A program made the position numbers and the translations under genes. The notes under the pieces are model-generated. The model was not told the origin of the DNA. It made no database searches and saw nothing but the letters and a program-made list of their open reading frames with translations. From NCBI GenBank assembly GCA_021827445.1, contig JAKAVW010000190.1, positions 1 through 6,134 of the forward strand: a stretch of DNA of 6,134 nt, in the 5' to 3' direction. This stretch comes from Pseudomonadota bacterium. Its GTDB lineage: Bacteria > Pseudomonadota > Gammaproteobacteria > Acidithiobacillales > Acidithiobacillaceae. Shown one piece after another: positions 1 to 5,864 of this stretch (its first letter is position 1; each line of letters begins with the position of its first letter).

Positions 1-227
1 CAGACGTTGAGTCATTCCCCAACTTCACCAAACCCGCGCGCCAGCGCTGGGAGTCCATCCCTGCCGATATCCGCCAGAGGCTGCTGTCTTACGTATGGTG
101 CGGCCAGTGCCATCACGGCACAACGATCACCAATTTTAGCGGCAACATCAAGGGCGGCGACTTACTGCTGGTGGGCAAGTGCGCCGAATGCCACAGTGAT
201 GTGGCGCGGGTGATCGACAGCTCGTAA
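1..227 (+). CDS. C-terminal part of a small four-cysteine (zinc-ribbon-like) protein, 5' end outside window
   Basis: The reading frame starting at base 3 is open to a TAA at 225-227 and gives 74 residues with no start codon, so the gene begins before the window. Two CxxC pairs are visible, CGQC at residues 33-36 and CAEC at 60-63 of this fragment, 23 residues apart, with a beta-strand-like stretch between them (TTITNF, then DLLLVG). This spacing suits a zinc ribbon. Each pair is followed by His, so both also match the CxxCH haem c motif, but no signal peptide can be seen because the N terminus is missing. The end, ARVID, is a short helix. I do not recognise a named family. Similar small proteins occur in mobile regions, but that is memory rather than a search. 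Coding status is well supported by the open frame and the paired motifs; function is unknown. Confidence 0.7.
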   Translation, partial: DVESFPNFTKPARQRWESIPADIRQRLLSYVWCGQCHHGTTITNFSGNIKGGDLLLVGKCAECHSDVARVIDSS

Positions 228-259
228 CCCGGTCAGGCATCCAACCCCACCACCATTTC

Positions 260-418
260 ATGCTGTGCCATCCCGTCGGCCGGCAGTGGATTGCGTTGAA
301 GCCATACCAGACCTACGCACCGCGTCTGCTGCCCGGCAAAAACGCTTTAAATAATGACCGGTGTTGCTACGCGCTAAGAATTGACGAATTTGAACGGGTA
401 GTGCGCGCCAAAAATTGA
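260..418 (+). CDS. possible 52-residue hypothetical protein
   Basis: An ATG at 260-262 opens a 52-codon frame to TGA at 416-418, 32 bases after the preceding gene on the same strand. The product is basic and includes QWIALKPYQTYAPRLLPG and then RIDEFERVVRAK, which look like natural protein sequence rather than a random frame. There is no ribosome binding site before the ATG. The frame stays open upstream to base 200 without another ATG, GTG or TTG, so the true start may be lost or the gene may be a broken 3' piece. I recognise no family. It could be a chance ORF, since it lies in a short space between the first gene and the minus-strand block. Confidence 0.35.
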   Translation: MLCHPVGRQWIALKPYQTYAPRLLPGKNALNNDRCCYALRIDEFERVVRAKN

Positions 419-553
419 CCGGAATAATTCACTTCGCCGCTCGTTAAAAAAGCGGACCATTGGAGATGATCACCATGAACATAATTGGCAAGATGTGGCG
501 TCATCCCTAAGCCTGTAAAACGCCGAAAAACATTCGAAAGATGCTCAGACCAT

Positions 554-1120
554 TCATTGTGCGTAGTCGATCTCTCCCGGACATCCTGCGAAGCCAAGAG
601 TTCGCATCGGCTGGTTATTAAGTTGATATTGGTACAAAGACCCGTCGGCCGCCTTGTACGGTGTGCCCATCAAAAAATAAGCCTGGATCACATTGTTGAC
701 TTTAAATGCGCCAAGTGGCTCTACATTGGGGGCTAATACCTCATGCAGTACCAGTGCACATGTATGTGTTCCGCTAACTGCGTTCGCGCATTGCAAACCG
801 GTTACGTATATCCAATACATATTTATTATAGAACCTATTATAGGATTATAGCCCGACCATGATGCCAATCTTGCAATAGGGTACGCGCCCACCGGAAACC
901 GCACTATCCAGTTACCCTCCACGAAGGGTGTGGTTGCGCTAAGCTCACCATAATCCCACTTGACCTGGGCCACCCTCCCCGGGAAATTAGAGGGCTGGGC
1001 CATCTGGTTAAACCTGGTAAAACAGATGTTTGACGACAGGTAATCCTGTCGAAGACCGGCCGAGCATGGAACGGAAAATGTCGCAAACAAGCCCATAACG
1101 GCACTAATCACTCTCTTCAT
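554..1120 (-). CDS. exported hypothetical protein, 188 residues, with signal peptide
   Basis: The ATG at 1120-1118 is preceded by AAGGAGG (plus-strand 1132-1138) at 11 bases, which fixes the start. The N terminus is a classic Sec signal peptide: MKR, a hydrophobic core (residues 4-18), and CSA at 19-21 as the likely cleavage site before Gly22. The mature part has four cysteines, at residues 33, 111, 121 and 180, an even number that could form two disulfides in the periplasm or outside the cell. It is rich in Trp, Tyr, Asn and short hydrophobic strands (such as IVRFPVGAY, SIINMYWIYVTGL and VIQAYFLMG), pointing to a mainly beta fold. There is no lipobox, no later membrane segment and no recognisable enzyme motif, so I give no function. 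It is the last gene of the minus-strand block. Plus-strand frames across it are shadows. Confidence 0.72.
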   Translation of the reverse strand: MKRVISAVMGLFATFSVPCSAGLRQDYLSSNICFTRFNQMAQPSNFPGRVAQVKWDYGELSATTPFVEGNWIVRFPVGAYPIARLASWSGYNPIIGSIINMYWIYVTGLQCANAVSGTHTCALVLHEVLAPNVEPLGAFKVNNVIQAYFLMGTPYKAADGSLYQYQLNNQPMRTLGFAGCPGEIDYAQ

Positions 1121-1246
1121 GGTAGTTCCTGCCTCCTTACTTTTCTTCCGTTTACTTCTTTGCTCCTATGTCAGGCACATTCCGGCCCGGCCAAACGCCC
1201 ATATCATCCATTTATTCCACTGTTCAGAACAGCCAAGCCACTTCTT

Positions 1247-1399
1247 TCAAAAATAAAATCCTGCCGGCCTTAGCGACCGGCTACGAGGCAGCTCAGCCAA
1301 TTCTCGTTGCAGGTCCTCACGCAATACGTTAATCGCTGAGGTTGCCACCGCATTCCAGCCAAGCAAAAGAATGTCGCAATCAGGATAACGGTGGCGCAC
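1247..1399 (-). CDS. possible 50-residue hypothetical protein (GTG start or broken)
   Basis: From a GTG at 1399-1397 the frame runs 50 codons to TGA at 1249-1247. The product reads like protein: an N-terminal RHRYPDCDILLLGWNAVAT, then an amphipathic helix, INVLREDLQRELAELP, and a basic end. The frame stays open upstream of the GTG for 16 more codons, rich in Lys, back to a TAA, without an ATG. No good ribosome binding site lies near the GTG; an AAAGGA sits about 19 bases upstream, too far. The last codons overlap a terminator-like hairpin. It may be a real small gene with a weak start, the tail of a decayed gene, or chance. I do not recognise a family. Confidence 0.33.
   Translation of the reverse strand: MRHRYPDCDILLLGWNAVATSAINVLREDLQRELAELPRSRSLRPAGFYF
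1249..1281 (-). terminator. possible intrinsic terminator reading leftward
   Basis: On the minus strand GCCGG, a 9-base loop, CCGGC (plus-strand arms 1263-1267 and 1277-1281) is followed by ATTTTATTTTT (plus strand 1249-1259). A GC stem followed by a T-rich tract fits rho-independent termination of leftward transcription. The stem is only 5 bp and it overlaps the end of the possible 50-residue ORF, so it is a candidate only. Confidence 0.4.
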
Positions 1400-1474
1400 G
1401 CAATTTTTTTGTTTGATGTCCTTTAGTTTTTTGGGTTCTTAGGCTTTAAGACCTCGAAAACCACAAGTTTCCGA

Positions 1475-1504
1475 ATTATCCGCTAATTTAGTGGGCTTGC
1501 GCAA
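1475..1504 (-). promoter_or_regulatory. possible sigma70-type promoter reading leftward
   Basis: On the minus strand TTGCGC (plus-strand 1499-1504; 3 of 6 consensus bases) is separated by 18 bases from GATAAT (plus-strand 1475-1480; 5 of 6). It points toward the small ORF at 1399-1247 and the exported-protein gene. The -35 match is poor and AT-rich DNA yields such matches by chance. Confidence 0.25.
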
Positions 1505-1527
1505 AACATTGATTTTGAGCGCGCAAG
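1496..1527. repeat. perfect 7-bp inverted repeat with 18-base spacer
   Basis: CTTGCGC at 1496-1502 and GCGCAAG at 1521-1527 are exact reverse complements, 18 bases apart centre-free (25 bases start to start). No T tract follows either arm, so it is not a good terminator. One arm overlaps the candidate -35 box reading leftward, so an operator is one reading. Chance is possible for a 7-bp arm. Confidence 0.35.
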
Positions 1528-1902
1528 AACCACCCTATTAACTACCCCGATCGACACCTGTATTTAAACGGGCTCTATTTACCATAAACTTTAATTTCCT
1601 GCGACTCTCTTCGATTTTTTGCTGCAACATTAAACACATGAACACACGTAGCTATTTTCGCACTTTTAAACGTCCGAACTGGAACGCGCCTTAAAACTTA
1701 GCCAGGCGATCCGCGGTTTCGTGCGTATCGTTCTGCCGCGGCAACCTGTACCTGGTGCCACGGCGCTGCTCGAATTTTGCCCCCTACTGGAAACTCACAA
1801 GCTTACCGTATGCGTCTACACCAACACTTTGGCAGAAAAAGACACCCCAGGTGAGCACGGCTAAATCAGGCAGCGGTCTAATTATGGTCCTACGCAGTCC
1901 AG

Positions 1903-2130
1903 TTAATGCGATGTCTGGTAATAAAACGCGTAGGCATCCATTGTCGGGTAAAGAGACCTTATGCATTTTCCGCCGTTGGTGCAATATTGGTAGACCATCT
2001 GATGGTTAGCGTTAAAACCAATCGGAGTCCCCGGAAGTTGTGTATCTGCGCAACCCGCAAGTGACACCAGTACGACTCCGCTCAGCAAGGCGGCGTGCCA
2101 AGAACAGTTCGCTTTTAATAGAGGTTTCAT
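1903..2130 (-). CDS. small putative lipoprotein, 75 residues
   Basis: The ATG at 2130-2128 follows GGAAGG (plus-strand 2140-2145) at 9 bases. The N terminus is a lipoprotein signal: basic residues up to Lys6, a hydrophobic stretch at residues 13-25, and the lipobox LAGC with the lipidated Cys at 27. The residue after Cys27 is Ala rather than Asp, so by the E. coli sorting rule the product would go to the outer membrane. The mature part is only 49 residues. Cys50 and Cys56 flank TNGGK and may form a disulfide; the end is rich in Tyr. It lies about 54 bases downstream of the broken small gene at 2381-2185, which suggests co-transcription. Its size resembles small lipoproteins of secretion or entry-exclusion loci, but I see no family motif and assign no function. 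Confidence 0.7.
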   Translation of the reverse strand: MKPLLKANCSWHAALLSGVVLVSLAGCADTQLPGTPIGFNANHQMVYQYCTNGGKCIRSLYPTMDAYAFYYQTSH

Positions 2131-2184
2131 GATTGCGTTCCTTCCTATAAATTGCAGCCAAATCGTGAATTTCGATGTGAACTA

Positions 2185-2381
2185 CTAGAATTTTGCCGCT
2201 GACGGCGCTGCTATGGGAGCCGCCTGGCTTGCCGCAACCAATCCACTGTTCGCAAGCTGTGGGGGCAATCTGGTGACAATATCAGTCGTCGCCTGGCTTT
2301 GTGCTCTGCGACGAACCTGCACCTCAATGTGTTCGTTGATACTATGACCCCATCAGTCATTACTGTAAGCTTTCTCACCAT
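2185..2381 (-). pseudogene. probable frameshifted small gene upstream of the lipoprotein gene
   Basis: An ATG at 2381-2379 follows an excellent ribosome binding site, GGAGGGGGG (plus-strand 2385-2393). The first frame gives MVRKLTVMTDG. A second frame, open from 2352 to a TAG at 2187-2185, gives a convincing C-terminal part: SINEHIEVQVRRRAQSQATT, then PPQLANSGLVAASQ and an Ala/Pro-rich end, SAAKF. Adding one G to the GGGG run of GATGGGGTC joins the two into a single 60-70 residue protein. If no shift occurs, the first frame instead ends at 2211 after 56 residues. The gene sits just upstream of the lipoprotein on the same strand. The break may be a true mutation, a sequencing error in a G run, or my misreading of two chance frames. 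Function is unknown. Confidence 0.38.
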
Positions 2382-2428
2382 ACTCCCCCCTCCAAATGGC
2401 ACCCCGAACGTTCTGGGCGTTCAGATGT

Positions 2429-2809
2429 TTATTTATCCCTAAAACAAGCACCATTCCTAAGTGTAACTTTAGTCATGGATGTATTAAATTGCAAGTGAGT
2501 TAGGCGACATGAACGTTTGGCGTAAAAGTTAAGATTTTCAGCGGGTAAGAAAATGACGGTTTTGATCGTAGCGATGCATGCGAAGCTGCGGGCACGGCGC
2601 CTGACGGGCTTGCACAGGCCATTGATGGCCTCCAGAAACCCTTTGGTCTGGCGCGTCTGCGCCCAGGCCACGATATCCTCCAAATGGAAGTGGACCATAT
2701 CCGCCCCTTCCTTCATCGGCTCGACCTTGGCGCACATCACGCAGATGCACCAGCGCTTAGGCATGGCGCGCACGACATTGATCTGTTTGCGATCAAGAAT
2801 TTCGCGCAA
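2429..2809 (-). pseudogene. ISL3-family transposase, C-terminal remnant
   Basis: This 126-codon frame encodes the end of a DDE transposase of the ISL3 family (full proteins are about 400 residues). Residues 1-95 hold the family signature: KRWCICVMCAKVEPMKEGA, then IVAWAQTRQTKGFLEAINGL, then RRRARSFACIATIKTVIFL. Glu60 in FLEAING is the likely third catalytic acidic residue; the two Asp residues lie in the missing N-terminal three quarters. An in-frame TAA directly precedes the TTG at 2809-2807, so nothing upstream is joined. After about residue 95 (near 2524) the match stops and the frame runs on for 31 unmatched residues, meaning the original stop codon is lost too. No terminal inverted repeat was found. 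It cannot transpose. The plus-strand frame opposite (2553-2822) is a shadow. Confidence 0.82.
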
Positions 2810-2923
2810 TTACCAATTTTAGACCTAAGAGCTTCACCGAGTAATATCTTCTCCTAAGCCGCTGAAATAACCGGATATTCTGTGCTAAAACATACTCCAG
2901 ATCGGTATTGTTGGAGTCAACGA

Positions 2924-4228
2924 ATGACGAAGACCTTCCGGGAGTAGAACTTTGATCAGGTGATGTTACTGCCGCCCTCGGGGCAAGACTTCGTCCCGGA
3001 AGAGCATTTGGCCCAACTTATCCGGGACTTGGTTTCCCCGGAGCTCGATCTTTTCGCGATTCTGAGCGTCTACACCGAAGAAAAGGGCTATCCGCCATAT
3101 GACTCGGTGATGAGGACGGCGTTGCCGCTCTATGGTTACTGCCAGGGCAGTCTATCCCTACCGAGGGATCGCCAAGGCCTTCTGCGAGCGCGTGGACTTC
3201 ATGGCGGTCACCGCCTTGAATCAGCGCAAATTTCGCACCGTGAGCGATTTTTGCAAACATCATCTTGAAGCGTTGGAAGGTTTGTTCGTGCAGGTCTTGA
3301 GACTCTGCCAGAAGGCCGGGCTTATGCGGCTTGGGCATGTGGCCCTGGACGGCACGGAGGTCAAAGCCTGTGCCTCCAAACACAAAGCCATGAGCTATGG
3401 GCGGATGCAGACGACCGAGGCTACGCTCGCAGAAGAAACGTGGAGCTGGTTCGAAACCGCCGGACGGCAGGACGCCGAGGATGACCGTCGGCTGCAAGCC
3501 TCAACCGGTGACGAACTGCCCGAGTGGGTCGCAAAGAAGCGGGCGCGCCTCACGTAGATCCAAAGCGCCCGACAAGCCCTCGAGGCCGAAACACGGGCCG
3601 CGCAGGGGGATCGTGAGGACGATGGCCCCGCCGCCCCCAACGCATGGCGACGACGCCTTGAAGGACACGGAGAGCGCCACTTTACCGATCCCGACTCCCG
3701 GATCCTGAAGACCGCCGACGGCTTCGTCCAGGGCTATAACGCCCAGATCGCAGTCGATGCCGATCCCAGATCATCGTAGCCCAGCATCTCAATGCCCACG
3801 GCGCCGATGCCCCACAGCGGCCAGGGATGCTTGAGCGCATCAAGCAGAACACGGACCGTCAGGCCCGCGAACCCTCGGCCGATATCGGCTGCTGCTCGGA
3901 GCACAATCTGAAGACCTTGAAGCGTCACCGCATCCGGGGCTATGTCGCCACCGGCCGGGTGCGCCATAGGTGCGGCGGGTCAGGAAATCCGCAGTCGATC
4001 ACTCTCCGTACAGGCTATGCACCGCACACTCCGGCAAGGGGGCTGGAAAAGCCGCTACCGGCTACGCAAACAGGTGGTGGTACCAGTGTTCGGGCCGATC
4101 AAGAGACCCAAGGCTTTCGACAGTTCCTGCTGCAGTTCCTGCTGCGGGGGCTACGGAAAGCGCGGGGCGAATGGAGCCTGATCTGTACCGCCCACAACCT
4201 CTTGAAACTGAAAACGGCGATGGGCTGA
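2924..4228 (+). pseudogene. IS1182-family transposase, multiply frameshifted
   Basis: This is a near full-length IS1182-type transposase with an N-terminal DUF772-like domain and a C-terminal DDE domain. The ATG at 2924 follows GGAG. The text can be followed across frames: frame 2 (MTKTFRE, stop TAG at 2945-2947, then FDQVMLLPPSGQDFVPEEHL and ILSVYTEEKGYPPY); a shift near 3145 into frame 3 (AFCERVDFMAVTALNQ, GHVALDGTEVKACASKHKAM, TAG at 3555-3557, then FTDPDSRILKTADGFVQGY); a shift near 3765 (QIIVAQHL, PSADIGCCSEHNL, IRGYVATGR); a shift near 3970 (GWKSRYRLRKQVVVPVFGPIK); and a last shift near 4105 (ETQGFRQFLLQFLLRGL, ICTAHNLLKLK) to TGA at 4226-4228. LDGT and SADIG carry the two Asp residues and KETQ-type text the Glu. 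Two nonsense changes and four shifts make it non-functional. Terminal inverted repeats were not found, so element boundaries are unknown. Confidence 0.93.
4121..4144 (+). repeat. 12-bp tandem duplication inside the IS1182 remnant
   Basis: CAGTTCCTGCTG occurs twice back to back (4121-4132 and 4133-4144). In the reading frame it gives QFLLQFLL, where related transposases have a single QFLL before RGL. This is a four-codon in-frame duplication private to this copy and consistent with lack of selection. Confidence 0.85.
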
Positions 4229-4243
4229 CGGCCTTTTGCCGTC
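4227..4243. terminator. hairpin just after the transposase stop
   Basis: GACGGC (4227-4232), loop CTTTT, GCCGTC (4238-4243) forms a perfect 6-bp stem overlapping the transposase stop codon. No T tract follows on the plus strand (GCCACACC), so termination strength is doubtful. It may be part of the original end of the element. Confidence 0.35.
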
Positions 4244-4290
4244 GCCACACCCGAAACCGGTATCCGTTCCATCCTTCCGGCCAACATTGT

Positions 4291-4306
4291 CATCCCTGTC
4301 GGGATG
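4291..4306. repeat. short perfect hairpin, CATCCC-TGTC-GGGATG
   Basis: Two 6-base arms (4291-4296 and 4301-4306) flank a four-base loop. It lies between the IS1182 remnant and the toxin locus. There is no following T run, so its role is not clear; it may be a weak terminator or chance. Confidence 0.3.
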
Positions 4307-4392
4307 GGTTAGTCGGACGGACTCCGAGGGGAAAATGGGTATCCGGAAGTTGTGATGGATTTCTTTCTTTTCGGCCGCGGCGACACGGCGTA

Positions 4393-4485
4393 ATGAAACC
4401 GGAAGTAGTGATTGACGGGGATTGGGTGTGTCCGTACCCTGAAACCAAAACATATGATTGCGGTGAGTGCAATTTCATCCGATAG
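4393..4485 (+). CDS. possible 30-residue ORF upstream of the zeta locus
   Basis: An ATG at 4393 opens a 30-codon frame ending at TAG 4483-4485, two bases before the AGGAGG of the next gene. The product is acidic, with WVCPYPE near the middle and CGEC (residues 24-27) near the end, so three cysteines are present. No ribosome binding site is clear before the ATG. It could be a small leader-type protein of the operon or a chance frame in what would otherwise be the promoter region of the zeta locus. No family recognised. Confidence 0.25.
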   Translation: MKPEVVIDGDWVCPYPETKTYDCGECNFIR

Positions 4486-4496
4486 CAGGAGGCAAT

Positions 4497-4736
4497 ATGC
4501 CCACAGCAGCGCAATCGCAAAGACAAGCCGAACTTTTCTTCGCTTCGCCGGAGCTCGAGCGGGCGATGACGAGCGACGACGGCCAGGCGGCCCAGCAGCA
4601 TCTTGACGCCGGTCGCCCCATTTACTACGGCGATGCGCGTTTCCCGGAAGATCTGGCGAAGAAGTATCCGGACGGCCGCAAGCCACTGGTATCGGTGAGC
4701 GCCGACGGCAGGGTATCCGTCATTCGGGACATCTGA
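4497..4736 (+). CDS. small protein upstream of zeta toxin, putative antitoxin, 79 residues
   Basis: The ATG at 4497 is four bases after a perfect AGGAGG (4487-4492); an in-frame ATG at 4467 has no such site, so 4497 is the start. The product begins MPTAAQSQRQAELFFASPEL, a probable amphipathic helix, continues with GRPIYYGDARFPEDLAKKYP, and ends in a short beta pair, PLVSVSADGRVSVIRDI. The frame is intact. Its TGA (4734-4736) shares one base with the ATG of the zeta-type gene, so the two would be translated in a coupled way. Position and size match the antitoxin slot of a zeta-type toxin-antitoxin pair, whose partner normally blocks the kinase site. No known antitoxin fold or DNA-binding motif is visible, so the antitoxin role is inferred from context only. 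Confidence 0.75.
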   Translation: MPTAAQSQRQAELFFASPELERAMTSDDGQAAQQHLDAGRPIYYGDARFPEDLAKKYPDGRKPLVSVSADGRVSVIRDI

Positions 4737-5103
4737 TGCCGCAACCCTGGACCGTCGCCGCCCCAAACGGCGTCGGCAAAACTACCCTTGCAGATCGCTG
4801 GCTGTCGCCGCGCATTTCGGTCGTATCGCCCGACACCCTCGCCGCCGGAAGCAGCCTTAACCCGATTCAGGCAGGCCGGGCTGCCGTCGTAGAGCAAGAG
4901 CGCCTGCTGGCTCGCCGGTGACAGCTTCGCGCTCGACATTACCCTTTCCGGCAACCGCGAACTGGCGCTGATGAAACGCGCGGCCGACGCCGGCTACAAG
5001 GTCAACCTGATCTTTGTCTGCGTTGAGAACCTGGCGCTGCGCCAGGCGCGCATTCTGGAACGTACGGAGAGCGGCGGTCATGCCGCCCCACCCAAAGATG
5101 CAG
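4736..5103 (+). pseudogene. zeta-toxin family kinase, frameshifted and truncated
   Basis: Zeta toxins phosphorylate UDP-N-acetylglucosamine and stop cell-wall synthesis. The first frame (ATG 4736) gives the P-loop region, VAAPNGVGKTTLADRW (residues 7-22), then VVSPDTLAA and LNPIQAGRAAVV, and stops at TGA 4919-4921. The match continues in another frame from about 4914: GDSFALDITLSGNRELALMK, then RAADAGYKVNLIFVCVENLA and ILERTESGGHAAPP. One extra T in CTGGCTCGCCGGTGAC (near 4911) explains the shift; without it the text reads LLAAGDSF. Key motifs are degraded as well: the first P-loop Gly is Ala9, and the usual ETTLSG is DITLSG. Family resemblance ends near 5100, where a Fic gene on the other strand ends too, so the C-terminal third with its substrate-site arginines is missing. 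Not functional. Confidence 0.88.
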
Positions 5104-5435
5104 TGGCGTCGATCATTATCTCGACCACCCTTCGACGTACCAATCCACCGGAGCCAGGCCACCGATGTCGACTCCCAGCCTGCGTGCGATAAACGATCGC
5201 ACGGACTCGACGTTGAGATGCTCACACTCGATTTCACTGGTCTTGACCACGTCTTCGGTCGGCGTCGCGAGGCTCGCCTGATCGCGCAGTGCCATACTCA
5301 CGTCCGCCAGGCGCCCCATCAAGAGTCCTCGGGCTTAACTGACCTCGGTCATGGGGCCAACCAAGCCGCCAGGTCGAAACGCCAGTTCGGCCAGTCATGA
5401 GCCTGCCAGTTATATTTATGACCGCCGCTCTTCAT
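5098..5435 (-). pseudogene. Fic family protein with DUF4172-type N-terminal domain, broken N-terminal half
   Basis: Fic proteins transfer AMP to target proteins. An ATG at 5435-5433 begins MKSGGHKYNWQAHDWPNWRF, the typical start of DUF4172-containing Fic proteins. This frame stops at 5349-5351. The match resumes in a second frame with GPMTEVS, a TAA at 5337-5335, then GLLMGRLADVSMALRDQ, LTEDV-like PTEDVVKTSEIECEHLNVES and VRSFIARRLGVDIGGLAPVD. Loss of one G near 5128 (plus strand) causes the next break, after which VVEIMIDATA is readable down to about 5098. The helix motif TxxxEG, which in Fic proteins inhibits AMP transfer, is here TSEIEC with Gly changed to Cys. The catalytic HPFxxGNGR domain is absent, cut off at the junction with the zeta remnant. 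At least two shifts and one stop make it a pseudogene. Confidence 0.87.
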
Positions 5436-5463
5436 GCGGAGATCATAAGCTGAATGCTCCGCA
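5435..5463. repeat. perfect 7-bp inverted repeat at the fic start
   Basis: TGCGGAG (5435-5441) and CTCCGCA (5457-5463) are exact reverse complements with 15 bases between. The repeat lies directly upstream of, and touches, the Fic start codon. This could be a binding site for an autoregulator or an mRNA hairpin over the start region, where no normal ribosome binding site is seen. A chance match is possible. Confidence 0.35.
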
Positions 5464-5864
5464 GGCGCAGGTTATTCACCGCGCTATAGACGTCGAAAGA
5501 TCATGCTATTCGCCGCACGAGCGCGCTGAAACCCAGTTGCACCGCCGGAATGGGTGTCAATGGATGCGGTTTTGGACGTGACGACTGACGCCGCCGGACG
5601 CGGGTTCGATTGCGAAAACTGGAATCGCACTGATGGCCGATCGGAACATGTGGACCGCGCCAACTGCAGACAAGCACTGATGGAGTCACTCATTGTGCCG
5701 ATTCTTGCCATTGCGTTTTGCAACCAGATCGACCTCGATGGGACGGATAAAAACGCTGCAGGAAACGTAACGCACCAAACAGGTCAGCGGGGATGGTCTC
5801 TGGCGTCATGCCACTTTAAGTGTCGGGTGGCCAATGTGACGCATCCTTACGGGGAAAGCCTGTC
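5464..5864. other. about 400 bases without a convincing gene
   Basis: Frames are open on both strands (plus 5554-5868, minus 5723-5484) but neither has a convincing ribosome binding site or a recognisable family match, and they overlap each other. I see no AbiEi-type antitoxin upstream of the AbiEii fragment, where one would be expected. The only part that looks protein-like is the short minus-strand ORF at 5690-5809, given separately. Confidence 0.45.
5690..5809 (-). CDS. possible 39-residue ORF or gene fragment
   Basis: An ATG at 5809-5807 opens 39 codons to a TGA at 5692-5690. The N-terminal half, MTPETIPADLFGALRFLQRF, is a natural-looking amphipathic helix. The second half (SHRGRSGCKTQWQ) is less so, and a neighbouring frame there reads IRPIEVDLVAKRNGK, so a frameshifted fragment of a longer gene is possible. 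There is no strong ribosome binding site. Family not recognised. Confidence 0.25.
   Translation of the reverse strand: MTPETIPADLFGALRFLQRFYPSHRGRSGCKTQWQESAQ

Larger units (their letters stand above)
1400..1902. other. AT-rich stretch with unresolved coding potential on both strands
   Basis: I can support no gene here with a start site. Two opposing frames are open. On the plus strand, 1670-1864 is open for 64 codons to a TAA, with protein-like text (LKLSQAIRGFVRIVLPRQ, then ALLEFCPLLETHKLTVCVY) but no ATG. A short ATG frame at 1638 (MNTRSYFRTFKR) would join it only by a -1 shift near 1668. On the minus strand a frame from 1984 to 1691 is interrupted by a single TAG at 1786-1784; it reads GVFFCQSVGVDAYGKLVSFQ before the stop and YRLPRQNDTHETADRLAKF after it. 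Both look partly natural, so at most one is coding and it is probably a decayed gene. Bases 1400-1637 hold only the repeat and promoter candidates listed separately. Confidence 0.4.

Noticed and set aside
354..436. repeated TTGACCGG/ATGACCGG-like and AATTGAC motifs as possible transposon ends
   Set aside because: The copies are short and imperfect, no matching inverted copy was found, and no transposase lies next to them.
367..597. 76-codon minus-strand ORF running past the end of the exported-protein gene
   Set aside because: It overlaps that gene by 44 bases in another frame, has no ribosome binding site and resembles nothing.
485..736. 83-codon plus-strand ORF
   Set aside because: It overlaps the end of the signal-peptide-bearing minus-strand gene, has no ribosome binding site and does not read like a natural protein.
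1664..1671. TTTAAAC heptamer as a programmed -1 frameshift site linking the short ATG frame at 1638 to the frame at 1670
   Set aside because: The heptamer is not in the reading phase required for tandem slippage in the 1638 frame, and no downstream structure or homologue supports it.
3018..3497. 159-codon minus-strand ORF
   Set aside because: It is antisense to the clearly recognisable IS1182 transposase text.
4290..4766. 158-codon minus-strand ORF
   Set aside because: It is antisense to the 79-residue gene that has a perfect ribosome binding site and the zeta overlap.
4857..5237. 126-codon minus-strand ORF
   Set aside because: It covers both the zeta text on the plus strand and Fic text in a different minus frame, so it is a shadow.
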